A program made the translations under genes and the position numbers. Below, in pieces: positions 36,840-46,945 of a DNA stretch of 64,000 nt (the first letter of the stretch is position 1; the number at the start of each line of letters is the position of its first letter). Below the pieces are notes generated by a model. That model did no database searches. It had not been told where the DNA came from and saw only the letters and a list, made by a program, of their open reading frames with translations. The stretch comes from Phylloscopus collybita (taxonomy: Eukaryota > Chordata > Aves > Passeriformes > Phylloscopidae). The stretch is from the NCBI GenBank assembly GCA_027886175.1, contig JAJNNQ010000011.1:3472001-3536000 (forward strand). Direction: 5' to 3'.

Positions 36840-39175
36840 AGGATTGATTGGGGACCCGAGAGTGTCCAGGAGACAGACGAGTGACAGATCAGGGGGGGCT
36901 GGGAAGAGTCAGCAGGGAGAGAGCACTGAAAATCTCATCAGGGAGGACACTGGGATCTTCAGGGAGGAACCATGGCAGGGCACCCATGCAGGGTGGAAAA
37001 GGGAAAGCCAGGAAGGGGTCCTGGCAAAAGGGATGATGATCCCAAAATATCTCTGAAGGGTCCCTTGGGAGAATGTTGTGGCAGTTTGCTCATTCTCCCA
37101 GAGATAATTAAGGACATGGACACCCAGGGGGGCAATGAGGGAAGTCAAGAAGGGATTTGGACAACAGGGGATGGATGGTGTTGGTGTGCTGGGAAGGGAA
37201 AGGGTGAAGGGCAGTGTGCAGGAATATGGTGAAGGCAAGAAGCAGCAGCAGGAATCGCTGTGGGAAGAAAAAGGATGATGGAAAAGAGGAAGAAGACTGG
37301 AAATGTGGATTTCACCTGCAAGGATCGAGATTATCCTTGAAGGCCTTTGCTTGGGTCCCTGCAGAAATGAATGGTTTTGCAGAAAGCTCAGCAGCTGTCA
37401 GAGGATGAGCACCCACAGCCACTCAGGGGGGCTGCAGGAAGGGCACAAGAAGCCCCTGCAGCACTTGGTCACAAAGGCACAGCAGGGGAAGAAGGCAAGA
37501 AGGGAGGAGGAAAAGGCCAAGGGGAAGGCAAAGGCCATGGCAGAGTTTCTACAGCCCCTGAGGGATCAAGCCCAGGGCCCAAGGGGGCCCCAGCACCCAG
37601 GGCACCGGCTCGGCCACAAGGACCTGGCAGAGGCATTGCCCTCCTGGGCAGGGGAGAGCCCACCCAAACAGCCCCTGGCAAGGAATCAGGCTGCCAGCTG
37701 CAGGCCACAAGGACACTGCAAGCAATAATTACATTACAGGATGTCCTCCAAATATGAACCAAGCAGACAGATCCAGCTCCTGAGTCTGGCCCACCAACCC
37801 ACTCAAACCAAGAGCACAACATTTCACCATGGGATGGGATCAGATTATCCATTAGCAGGAGGAGGAGCACAGTGTGGAAAATTAAATGACTCAAGATGCT
37901 GTTGGCAAAGAGATGACAACGGGAAAGTGGTGAAACAGAGAACAAAGGAAATAAGAAAGCAGCTCATGTTCCGGCCCAAACCTGGAAAGGATGGGAATGG
38001 GACACGGTGTCGGGGTTCCCTGGCACACCAGGGGTTAAACGAATGCTCTTCCTCCTCTTCTGTGCTACAGCAACTCTCATCTTTGGGCCATGCAGGACAC
38101 CTTGCTGAGTGCAGCTCAGTCAGCAGCTGAGCAAGGGGATGCAGGTGGCAGCCAGGCCTCCTGAGCCACAAAGGGCTACAAAAGGACAGGGAATTGTTGA
38201 AAATGACCCGAGAATATTGGCTTTCACATTTGGGTGCTGGTCTTTATCTGTGGTTATTGATTGTAAGCACAGTGCAGTTTAGAATCCCTTGGAGCTGCTT
38301 GCTCATTTAACCTCATTGCTCATTTGAAGTCTGCACCGTGTAACTCATGGAAGCAGCAGTGGGATGAGTATTTGATGTTGATGTAAACACCTGACAGCTT
38401 CTAGAACTGATCATGGGATGAATGTATTGTACTGTAGGCCTTGGCAAAATAGAAAATGGTCAAATACTTGTGTGTAACCCAGAGAACTGTATAAAGCACT
38501 CAGGTTGTTTCCCACAGCTGCTGACTGACCTCTCCAAGGAATGAGATAAGGGCCACACAAACCAGAGCAGCAGAGAAGAAGGAGAGAAGAGTTTGTGAAC
38601 TGTTCCCTCTCTGGGAAGTGTGAAACAACAGGATGAGGCCACAAGAAGAAATAAAAGAGATTGACCTGATCTGCAGGATGTGATGTAGATAAGCCAGAGC
38701 AGAAAAATAAAAAAAGAAAAGTTTCTAAACCATCAAAAGCTGCGAGGAATGTTTGAATAGGCATGAAAGTCATGAATATGGATGTACCTCAGTACAGGAA
38801 CAGCACAGAGAGAAGTCTGCCTTAAAGTGCAGGGTGTTCCTGGGCTGATGGCCAGGGACACTTTTGGAAAATATTCCAAGATTGAATTTTCGTTTTTCTC
38901 AGAATTGAGGTCACTGAGAATAATCCCAAAACCAAAGAGGAACCAGGAAGCAGAAACAGAGTCAGTGACTGAAATCTGCTCGGAGAGAGGGACGGGGACT
39001 TGGAGATAAGGAAGGAATGAGAGAAAATCATCAGTTTCAGAAAATGTTACTCATTGACACGGACTGCTGCTCAGCCAAGGTCCTGCTGAATTCCTCAACA
39101 CGGAGCAGAAGAACAAAGCCTGAACAGAGCCAGGAATATCGGATGTTATACAAAAGGGGGGTGCATATTAACGAG
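36840..39175 (+). repeat. Divergent promoter block, copy III (deleted internally)
   Basis: Runs from GGATTGATTGGGGACC through frames K (37,405-37,728), M (38,171-37,845, minus) and L (38,773-38,411, minus). At about 39,175 (AACGAGGACA) it jumps to the CpG island (CGGCACAACCCAGCC), missing about 400 bases present in copy V between 1,030 and 1,425. Confidence 0.6.
37405..37728 (+). other. Recurrent open frame K, copy 3 (107 codons)
   Basis: MSTHSHSGGLQEG... to GHCKQ-stop, with a His to Ser-type change near the start relative to copy 1. Product unrecognised. Confidence 0.25.
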
Positions 39176-39545
39176 GACACGGCACAACCCAGCCACAGCC
39201 AGAGCCCCCTGCCGCCCCCTCCGCCCGCAGCCAGCCCCGAGCCCCGAGCCCCGGCACAACCCAGCGCGGCTCCCACCTGCGCCGGAGCCGCCTCCGAGCT
39301 CCGCCGCCGCCGCCTCCTCCGCACAGAGGATCCAAAAAATGGCGGCTCTTCTACGCGATGGGGGCGAGACGTGGGCGTGTCCCTGCTCTGCTCTGCCCAA
39401 TCAGCGCGCAGTCAGTCCCAGGAGTGACGGCAGAACCAGCCAATCGCGGCGAGTGGCGGGCTCTGCAGGCGGCATTTCTCGGGTACCTCGGCTGCGGAGC
39501 GGCCCCGGCGCTGGGCCCGGGGGGCTCTGAGGGGGGTGCGTGGTG
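39176..39545 (+). promoter_or_regulatory. Rearranged CpG-island promoter, copy III
   Basis: Contains AAAAATGGCGGC (39,335-39,346), a better YY1 match than in the other copies, then CCAATCAGCGCGC and CCAATCGCGGCG boxes. Beyond about 39,440 it departs from the other islands and ends GGTGCGTG|GTGAGTGCGGG, a strong splice donor at about 39,542. No coding exon downstream on this strand is evident before block IV. Confidence 0.5.
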
Positions 39546-39888
39546 AGTGCGGGGGTCCCATGGATTGGGAGGGTCCTGGTGATCGGGGGGGGACGCGGTG
39601 AGGGGGGGTTCCCATGGGTGGGAGAGGGGCGGTGAGTGGGGGGTCCTGGCGCACTGGGGGGGCTCAAGGATGGGAAGGGTCCTAGAGCTTTGGGGGGGTC
39701 GTTGAAGGAGGGGTGGCAGACAATGGGAGGGTCCCGGTCCCAATTTAGCCATCAAATCCCTTCCCAGTCAATGACAATCACATTTAGGAGCAAATGAAAA
39801 ATCCTGCATTTCCAACCCATCCCCACATCTGCTAAGAGTGGTTGAATAAAACACAGCTGCTTATCTTTCCCACTCGCCCCCTGAAAAA

Positions 39889-40431
39889 TCAAAGACATTT
39901 TTGGCCTTTTCCCCCCTTAGGTGTGAGATTGAGAGTGGATGGAGAGGCCCCTGTGTCTGTGAGGAAAGGCCTCCTGTCGATGCAGAGCCACCCTGAATGT
40001 TCTCCAGGGCTCCAGTGCGGTGGGTCCCTGGTGTGCTGGGAGCTCTGCCACCCCTCCCAGTCCATGTCCCTGCAGGGGTGGACTTGCTGCTGGTGAGGGT
40101 GCTGCTGTCTGTGCTTGCAGTGTCCTTGTGGCCTGCAGCTGGCAGCCTGATTCCTTGCCAGGGGCTGTTTGGGTGGGCTCTCCCCTGCCCAGGAGGGCAA
40201 TGCCTCTGCCAGGTCCTTGTGGCCGAGCCGGTGCCCTGGGTGCTGGGGCCCCCTTGGGCCCTGGGCTTGATCCCTCAGGGGCTGTAGAAACTCTGCCATG
40301 GCCTTTGCCTTCCCCTTGGCCTTTTCCTCCTGCCTTCTTGCCTTCTTCCCCTGCTGTGCCTTTGTGACCAAGTGCTGCAGGGGCTTCTTCTGCCCCTCCT
40401 GCAGCCCCCCTGAGTGCCTGTGGGTGCTCAT
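39889..40431 (-). other. Recurrent open frame K, copy 4 (altered C-terminus)
   Basis: Same beginning as the other copies (MSTHRHSGGLQEG) but after GHCK it runs into unrelated sequence and stops at 39,889. Suggests the block was cut near 40,116. Confidence 0.25.
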
Positions 40432-41560
40432 CCTCTGACAGCTGCTGAGCTTTCTGCAAAACCATTCATTTCTGCAGCGCACCAAGCAAAGTCATTCAAG
40501 GAAAATCTTGATCCTTCCATGTAGAATCCACATTTCCCATCTTCTTCCTCTTTTCCATCAGCCTTGTTCTTCCCGCAGCGATTCCTGCTGCTGCTTCTTT
40601 CCTTCGCCATATTCCTGCACACTGCCCTTGACCCTTTCCCTTCCCAGCACACCAACACCATCCATCCCCTGTTGTCCAAATCCCTTCCTGACTTCCCTAA
40701 TTGCCCCCCTGTGTGTCCATGTCCTTAATTACCTCTGGGAGAATGTGCAAACTGCCTCAACATTCCCACAAGGGACCCTTCAGAGACATTTTGGGATCAT
40801 CATCCTTTTTGCCGGGACCCCTTCCTGATTTTCCCTTTTCCACCCTGCATGGGTGCCCTGCCATGTTTCCTCCCTGAAGATCCCAGTGTCCTCCCTGATG
40901 AGATTTTCAGTGCTCTCTCCCTGCTGACTCTTCCCAGCCCCCCTGATCTGTCACTCGTCTGTCTCCTGGACACTCTCGGGTCCCCAGTCAATCCCCGGTG
41001 CCGCCGCCACCCAAGGGAGCCGATCACCCAAACTGGGTGAGGCATCTTCAGCTCCACTCACTGCCCGCCGCCCCGGGCAGTGGGATGAATTCCAGAGGAG
41101 CCCCAAGGTGTGTGGAAAAATTCCGATCACCAGAGGTTTGTGTCCACAGAGAAGGCAGAGGAGCCCTGTACAAGTCATTTCATTCATAAAACATGGGAGA
41201 GGCCATGGGACATTTCCCATGGGGTCTCTCCAGTTATTGGAGGACACCACCTCCTTTTCATCCTAATTTTCCTGGCTGCATCTCCCTCTCCCTTTTCCCA
41301 CTGGCTGAAGTGCTTGAGAGGTACAGACTTCCCAATGCACCTGCCACATACCCCCCTTAATATGCCCCCCGCTTCTGTCTGGGTAGGGATATTCACAGCT
41401 CTGTTCAGTCTTTGTTCTTCTTCTCCAAGTTCATGAACTGAGCAGGACCTTGGCTGAGCAGCAGTCTGTGTGGTCAGTGAATAACATTTTCTGGAACTGA
41501 GGGTTTCTCCTGTCCCTTCCTTATGTCCAAGTGCCTGGCCCTGTCTCCAAGCAGATTCCC
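39925..41560 (-). repeat. Divergent promoter block, copy IV (back half only)
   Basis: Matches the Z3-facing half of copy I: K frame (40,431 downwards), then the CATGTCCTTAATTACCTCTGGGAG segment and an end sub-block (about 41,100-41,510). The CpG-island half is missing; the break is near 40,110. It lies 5' of Z7 exactly as copy I lies 5' of Z3. Confidence 0.6.
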
Positions 41561-41769
41561 AGAATCTTTTTGTAAAGAAACTTTCCTCTTCTTCCTTCCC
41601 TGGGAGTCCCCTATTTGCCAGGACATCCTTATGATTTAGAAGGGGTTTTGGCTGAGTCCGAATATTTGGAGAGTTTTTGTTCAGTGTCTTGATGTTAAGA
41701 GGGTTTTTTGGGGTGAATCTTTGTATTTTGGAGGTTCTTAAAGACACAAGGTGACCAATGATTTCCTGA

Positions 41770-42435
<666 letters not shown>

Positions 42436-42691
42436 GGGAAGCCCTGGGAGTGCCCTGAGAGCGGGAAGAGCTTCATGCGCTGCTCCAGCTCCATCCCCCG
42501 TGGGAGGATCGGCGTTGGATGATCCCCAGTGACCCCTGTTGGGCAGAGCCCTGGTGATCCCTGTTGGGAAGACACCTGGCTGGGGGGGCTCCACATCTTC
42601 CTGTCTCCCTGTGGGCACCTGGATGAACCAGGGGCAGGAACATCCATCGGGACACAGACCGACACTGGAAATTCCTTGGGGAGAGCAGATT

Positions 42692-43119
42692 TGTGGTTTT
42701 AGTTAGTTTTACCTAGCTGAATTAAAATTTTTTTGCATTTTTTTTTTTTAGATGGTTTCAATTTGTTCTAGATGGAAAAATTTAGAAGAGCAGTGAGGGC
42801 TTGCACTTGCAGCCTGCTGGGGCCTGGGGTTTTAGAGGGAGTGGGACTGGTCAGAGACTGAGTGAGCTGACCTGTATTTGCAGCAAAATTTTTTTTAGTT
42901 TGTTATTTTTTTTTCAGAGCAGCGAAAAGTTTTATTGTTTTATATTATTCATTCTTTGTGCTTGTGGGCATCTTGTTTGTTAAATAAATAGTTTTTTCTA
43001 GTTTTCTCTGAAGAAGTTCTTTCTTTTTTGGACTGGCTGAGAGAAGGAGCCGTTTAAGATTGCTTTCCAGAGGAACCCCCTTTGGAGGTTTCCTCCCAAA
43101 TTTGCCCTAAACCAAGACA
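42692..43119 (+). mobile_element. LTR followed by a decayed primer-binding site
   Basis: TGTGGTTTTAGTTAG...GCCCTAAACCAAGACA. Eleven bases later, 43,131-43,149 reads TGGCATCCAATGTGGGGCT, close to the tRNA-Lys-type retroviral primer-binding sequence with a few transitions. This suggests a 5' LTR with internal sequence starting at 43,120. No gag-like frame follows. Confidence 0.5.
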
Positions 43120-43149
43120 TATATTGTTATTGGCATCCAATGTGGGGCT

Positions 43150-43940
43150 CCAAAAGAGAAAAAAAAACTTTTAATAATGAAATTTGAGTATTGTATATAT
43201 TTGTATTGTGAATGTTTCTAGTCCAGAGCTGTTATTCCTGTTCCCAAATCTCTGCCTGAAAGCCCTGTAGTGCTGTGTTGGATTTTCTCTGTTCAATCTG
43301 TGTTCAGACTGTTCATTTGGTGGGTTCCATGTACCCCCGTTGAACCCCCATTGGTTTCACCCCACAGTTGTTTCCCCAGTTCCAGTTTGATGTCAGTCTC
43401 CTGCTCCCCACCCCCAAGGACCTGTCCATCTCACCGAGGCCTCTCCCTGGCTCTAGAAAGTTCCAGGGGAGGCGTGGTGTGGTAGGCCAGGATGCGAGGA
43501 GGTCCCTCCTTCCCCCAGGGATTGGCTCCTGGAGGAGTCTCTCATCCCCAGGGCCACTCCCTGGCCCTCCCTGGTTGCTCCTTCCCTGATCCTTCCCTGC
43601 GCTCCTGCCCCTGTTCAAAGCAGCTGGCCCAGGGCACTCTGTGCTCTGCTGAGGCAGACTCCCTGGGCTGAGGCTGCTCCCCTGAGCCCTCAAGAACCTT
43701 CAGTGGCCACTCCTCAGCAGAGTCCTCCTTGATTCTCCTCAGCTCCATCCCAGCTGCCAGCCCTGGAGCTGGGCTGTAAGGAACCCCCCGGCTGGGCTCA
43801 GTTGCTCAGCCTGCTGAGCTGCACCGCTCGCCTGCAGCCGCTGCCAGGGCTGCCCGGGGCAGGCGAGGGCAGAGACAGCAAGGCACGGCTCCAGAGCCCT
43901 GGGCTGCAAAATTGGAATCGTTTGGAGGGGCTGAGGGGTT
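43150..43940. other. Retroelement-like and unassigned sequence
   Basis: The first 120 bases contain TATTTGTATTGTGAATGTTTCTAGTCCAGAGCTG, shared with LTR 3' parts at 44,080 and 57,040. The rest is moderately GC-rich with short frames and no supported gene. Confidence 0.35.
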
Positions 43941-43949
43941 CAGCTCTCA

Positions 43950-44247
43950 CTTACTTTTGGACTGCTCCCAACACCCTGACCAACAGCGTGTCAGGTTGTA
44001 GCTCTGACTGTGTCACGGTTTTCCAGGATTGTTGTTTGTTTATTTGCTTGGTTGGTTGGTTTGGTTTTCTACTGCATTTGTATTGTGAATATTCCTAGTC
44101 CAGAACTGTTCTTCCCATTCCCAAATCTTTGCCTGAAAGCCCTGAATTGCAAAATGATCATTCCGAGGGGGTGAGGGGTTTGCATTCCCCATTCCAAGGG
44201 AAACTGCAGCTTTCCCTGGCAGATCCCTGTCTTTCCAACCCAAGCCA
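43950..44247 (+). mobile_element. LTR 3' part, same family as the LTR ending at 57,219
   Basis: Shares with 56,920-57,219 the order: TTGGACTG...CAACA, TTGTTTGTTTATTTG, TTTGTATTGTGAATA, TTTGCCTGAAAGCCC, CCTGTCTTTCCAA. Ends degenerately near CCCAAGCC. The 5' limit is unclear. Confidence 0.45.
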
Positions 44248-45920
44248 AGGGGAGGTGGCAGTGGCTGGTTGGGGGTTGTGGGGAAGGGGTGGGAAAGTGG
44301 GGGATGAGAGGGGGCTGGGAGCCCCAAATTGCCTTGGGAGGGGTCCCACTCCTCCTCCTTTCTAATCCTCGGGATGGAGCCGGGGCAGGTCGGGCTGGGG
44401 CAGCGCTGGGCTCTGGGCCCGGCCTGGGCACCCCCCATGAGCCCCCTCCTCAAATTCCCCTGGCAGCTCAGAGGGGTCCTGGTGCCATTTTGGGGTTCAC
44501 TGGGGGCCGTGTTGGGGTTCAGGTGCCCCCCAAGGAGTCCCCAGAGCGGGGTGACACGGGGGGGACACACGGGGGTCCCCATTCCCGATCCATCCCAGGG
44601 CCCGTTCTGCCCCCGCCCCCCCAGGCACGGTCACCCCGCAGGGTCCCCCCAAGTCCCTCCCCAGTGCCCCCCATGAACGGGACTGGGCTGAACTGGGAAG
44701 CTTTCCTGGGAACACTGGGAGCAGCCGGGCAGGGCCAGAGTGCCAGCGGGGCTGGGGGGACACACGACCCCCCCAAAATCAGCGCGGGGACAGAGCGGGG
44801 GGTCCCGGCCGGGCCCGAGGCCACGGGGAGGGGCTGCGGCTGCTGCTGGCTCAGGAGCTCTGTGGGCAGAGAAAAGGGGGTGACCCCGGGCTGGGGGGCC
44901 CCGGGGGGAGCACACACGCTCCGGGGGAGGGGGGACACCACCCCCGGGACCCCCCCTCACCTTCCTGCGCAGGCAGAAGCCGAGCCCCAGCGCCGGGAAG
45001 ACGAAGCCCAACACGAAGCCCCCGATCCCCGTCAGCATCTTGCTGCGGGCGGCGTCCGGCGGCATCTCTGGGGGGTCCGCAGGGGTCAGGACCCCCCAAA
45101 ACCTCGCACAGACACCCCAGGCCCCTCCAAGCTCCCTCCCAGTCTCCCCCAGCCCACCCAGGACCCCCTGAAACCTCCTCCCAATCCCTTCCCGGCCTCC
45201 CCAGGACGCCCCAAAGCCCCTCCTGTCCCTCTCAGGATCCCACAGCCCCCTCCCAGTTTCCCCCCCAGGACCCCCAAAGCCTCTCCCGGTCCCTTCCCAG
45301 CCCCTCCAGGACTCACCCAGACCCCTCCCAGTCTCTTCCCAGCACAACCAACCTCATCCCAGCCCCGCTTTCCCATCCCCCAGCTCCTCCCACCCCCTCC
45401 AGACTCACTCCCATCCCTCCCAGTCACACCCAGCAGCCCCAAACTCCCTCCCAGCGCCCCCCAGCACCCCCGGAACCCCATCCCACCCTCCCCAGCCCCC
45501 TCCAAACTCCTGCTCCGCTCTTCCACAGCCCCCAGCCCCTCTCCCAGTTCCAACCGGGCTCTCCCCAGCTCCCTCCCAGTTGCTCCCAGCACATCCCAGT
45601 GCCTCTGCCGGCCCGGCCAGCGGCTCCCCCGTGCCCCAGTGCCGGCTCAGGGGCTGCTCCAGGCTGACGTGCTCCACCTGGCAGCTGGAGGTGACCCCGC
45701 GGGGCCGGGGGGGCGTTTCCAGCAGCACCAGCAGCTGGTGGCTCCAGTCCCCGTTGGGCACCACGGCGGTGGCCACCACGTGCCCCGAGAGCTCCTGCTG
45801 GCCCTGGAACCACCTCAGCCGGCTCTGGGCAGGGGAGAAATCCATCCCGGAGCAGAGCAGGCGGCCGGGGCCGGGCTGGGAGCTCGAGGGCAGCAGCGAG
45901 ATGGAAACGCTGGGGGGCAC

Positions 45921-46230
45921 TGGGAGAGAGAGGGGACAGACTGGGATCAGCTGGGGGGAACTGGGAGAGAGAGGGGACAGACTGGGATCAGCTGGAGGGA
46001 ACTGGGAGAGAGAGGGGACAGACTGGGATCAGCTGGGGGGAACTGGGAGAGAGAGGGGACAGACTGGGATCAGCTGGGGGGAACTGGGAGAGAGAGGGGA
46101 CAGACTGGGATCAGCTGGGGGGAACTGGGAGAGAGAGGGGACAGACTGGGATCAGCTGGGGGGAACTGGGAGAGAGAGGGGACAGACTGGGATCAGCTGG
46201 GGGGAACTGGGAGAGAGAGGGGAGGGGCGG
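45921..46230. repeat. 41-bp minisatellite in MHC intron 2
   Basis: About seven and a half near-identical copies of a 41-base unit (GGAACTGGGAGAGAGAGGGG then ACAGACTGGGATCAGCTGGGG). It begins right at the exon 3 acceptor. Because 41 is not a multiple of three, all frames of the purine-rich strand are open, which creates long false ORFs. Confidence 0.9.
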
Positions 46231-46309
46231 TGTGGGCTTGGGAGGGACTGGGAGGGGCTGGGAATGGAGTGGGAATGGACTGGGAATGGACTGGGATGAA
46301 CTGGGAATG

Positions 46310-46440
46310 AAGCGCGCGGCGCTGGGAGGCCGAGTCCCGCGCGGGGCGCTCGGCGCTGCGGGTCTGCCTGGCAACTGATGAGTCATCAGTAACCCGCGCT
46401 CTGATTGACTGAGAGGCGTCAGCTCCACGCACGGCCGGGA
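46310..46440 (+). promoter_or_regulatory. Orphan MHC class II-type X-Y promoter module
   Basis: CCTGGCAACTGATG (46,367-46,380) fits the class II X1 box bound by RFX. It overlaps the palindrome TGATGAGTCATCA, a fit for X2, and 12 bases later comes CTGATTGACT (46,401-46,410), a Y box (CTGATTGG) with one change. Order and spacing are those of class II promoters reading on the plus strand. The flanks are CpG-rich. No exon 1 follows; tandem GGATGGACTG repeats begin within 30 bases. Confidence 0.6.
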
Positions 46441-46454
46441 TGGACACGCGGGGG

Positions 46455-46502
46455 GGCACTGGGATGGACTGGGATGGACTGGGATGGACTGGGGTGGACT
46501 GG
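46455..46502. repeat. GGATGGACTG short tandem repeat
   Basis: Four to five copies of a 10-base unit directly beyond the X-Y module. Related GGGAATGGACT words lie at 46,260-46,300. Confidence 0.8.
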
Positions 46503-46778
46503 GAGGTCCCGGGGATGGGCCCAAGGAGGGCTGAGGGCTCTGGGGTGATTCCCAGGGAGGGTTTGAGGGGCTCCAGGGTCATTGCCAGGGCAGGGCCCGA
46601 GGGGACGCGCTCTGCCCCACGCTCACCTCTGCGCTCCACCAGGAACGGGGTGATCCCCTCGGAGTTGTGGGGGCAGAGCCTGTCCGCTTGACCCCGTTTG
46701 TACTCCAGTGTTTCCGGATGGTTGTTCCAGTACCGGGCCTATTTGTCCCCAAAGGGGGTGTCCCCTACGTAGTCCTAT

Positions 46779-46945
46779 CAGCGCAGGAAGGTGAGGGGGG
46801 GTCCCGGGTGTCGTGTCCCCCCTCCCCAAGAGCTTGTGTCAGCCCGGGGTCACCCCCTTTTCTCTGCCCACAGAGCTCCTGAGGCAGCAGCAGCTGCAGC
46901 CCCTCCCCGTGGCCTCGGGCCCGGCCGGATCCCCCGCTCTGTCCC
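46779..46945 (+). pseudogene. Inverted fragment of MHC class II beta 3' end
   Basis: The plus strand carries the end of exon 4 (GCGCAGGAAG|GTGAGG, 46,781-46,790), the following intron and exon 5 (AGC TCC TGA, 46,874-46,882), then sequence matching 44,850-44,790 in reverse. It butts directly against the broken exon 2 of the minus-strand pseudogene on one side and the D2 LTR start (46,946) on the other. Confidence 0.75.

Larger units (their letters stand above)
44851..46780 (-). pseudogene. MHC class II beta-chain pseudogene (exons 2 partial, 3, 4, 5)
   Basis: Minus strand. Exon 3 (45,919-45,635) encodes the beta-2 immunoglobulin domain: PPSVSISLLPSSS, LLCSGMDFSP (first Cys), GDWSHQLLVLLETPP, SCQVEHVSLEQPLSRHW (second Cys). 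Exon 4 (45,067-44,961) encodes the connecting peptide and membrane helix (MLTGIGGFVLGFVFPALGLG) ending CLRRK. Exon 5 (44,859-44,851) adds two Ser codons and the stop. Exons 3-5 keep one frame. Exon 2 survives only as 46,780-46,627 (RYWNNHPETLEYKR ... ITPFLVERR) and has an in-frame TAG two codons before RYW. Exon 1 is missing. The exon 3 donor reads G|GC instead of GT. An intact homologue would present peptides to CD4 T cells at the surface of antigen-presenting cells; this copy cannot encode a full chain. Some changes (DFSPAQSRL) are unusual for the domain. Confidence 0.8.

Noticed and set aside
45921..46230. CRISPR-like regular spacing in the minisatellites (also 60,437-60,740)
   Set aside because: Units are contiguous with no unique spacers, and the host is a vertebrate.
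44289..46310. A 673-codon open frame on the plus strand
   Set aside because: It is antisense to MHC exons and ends in the 41-bp minisatellite. GC-rich Pro/Gly composition explains it, and no domain is visible.
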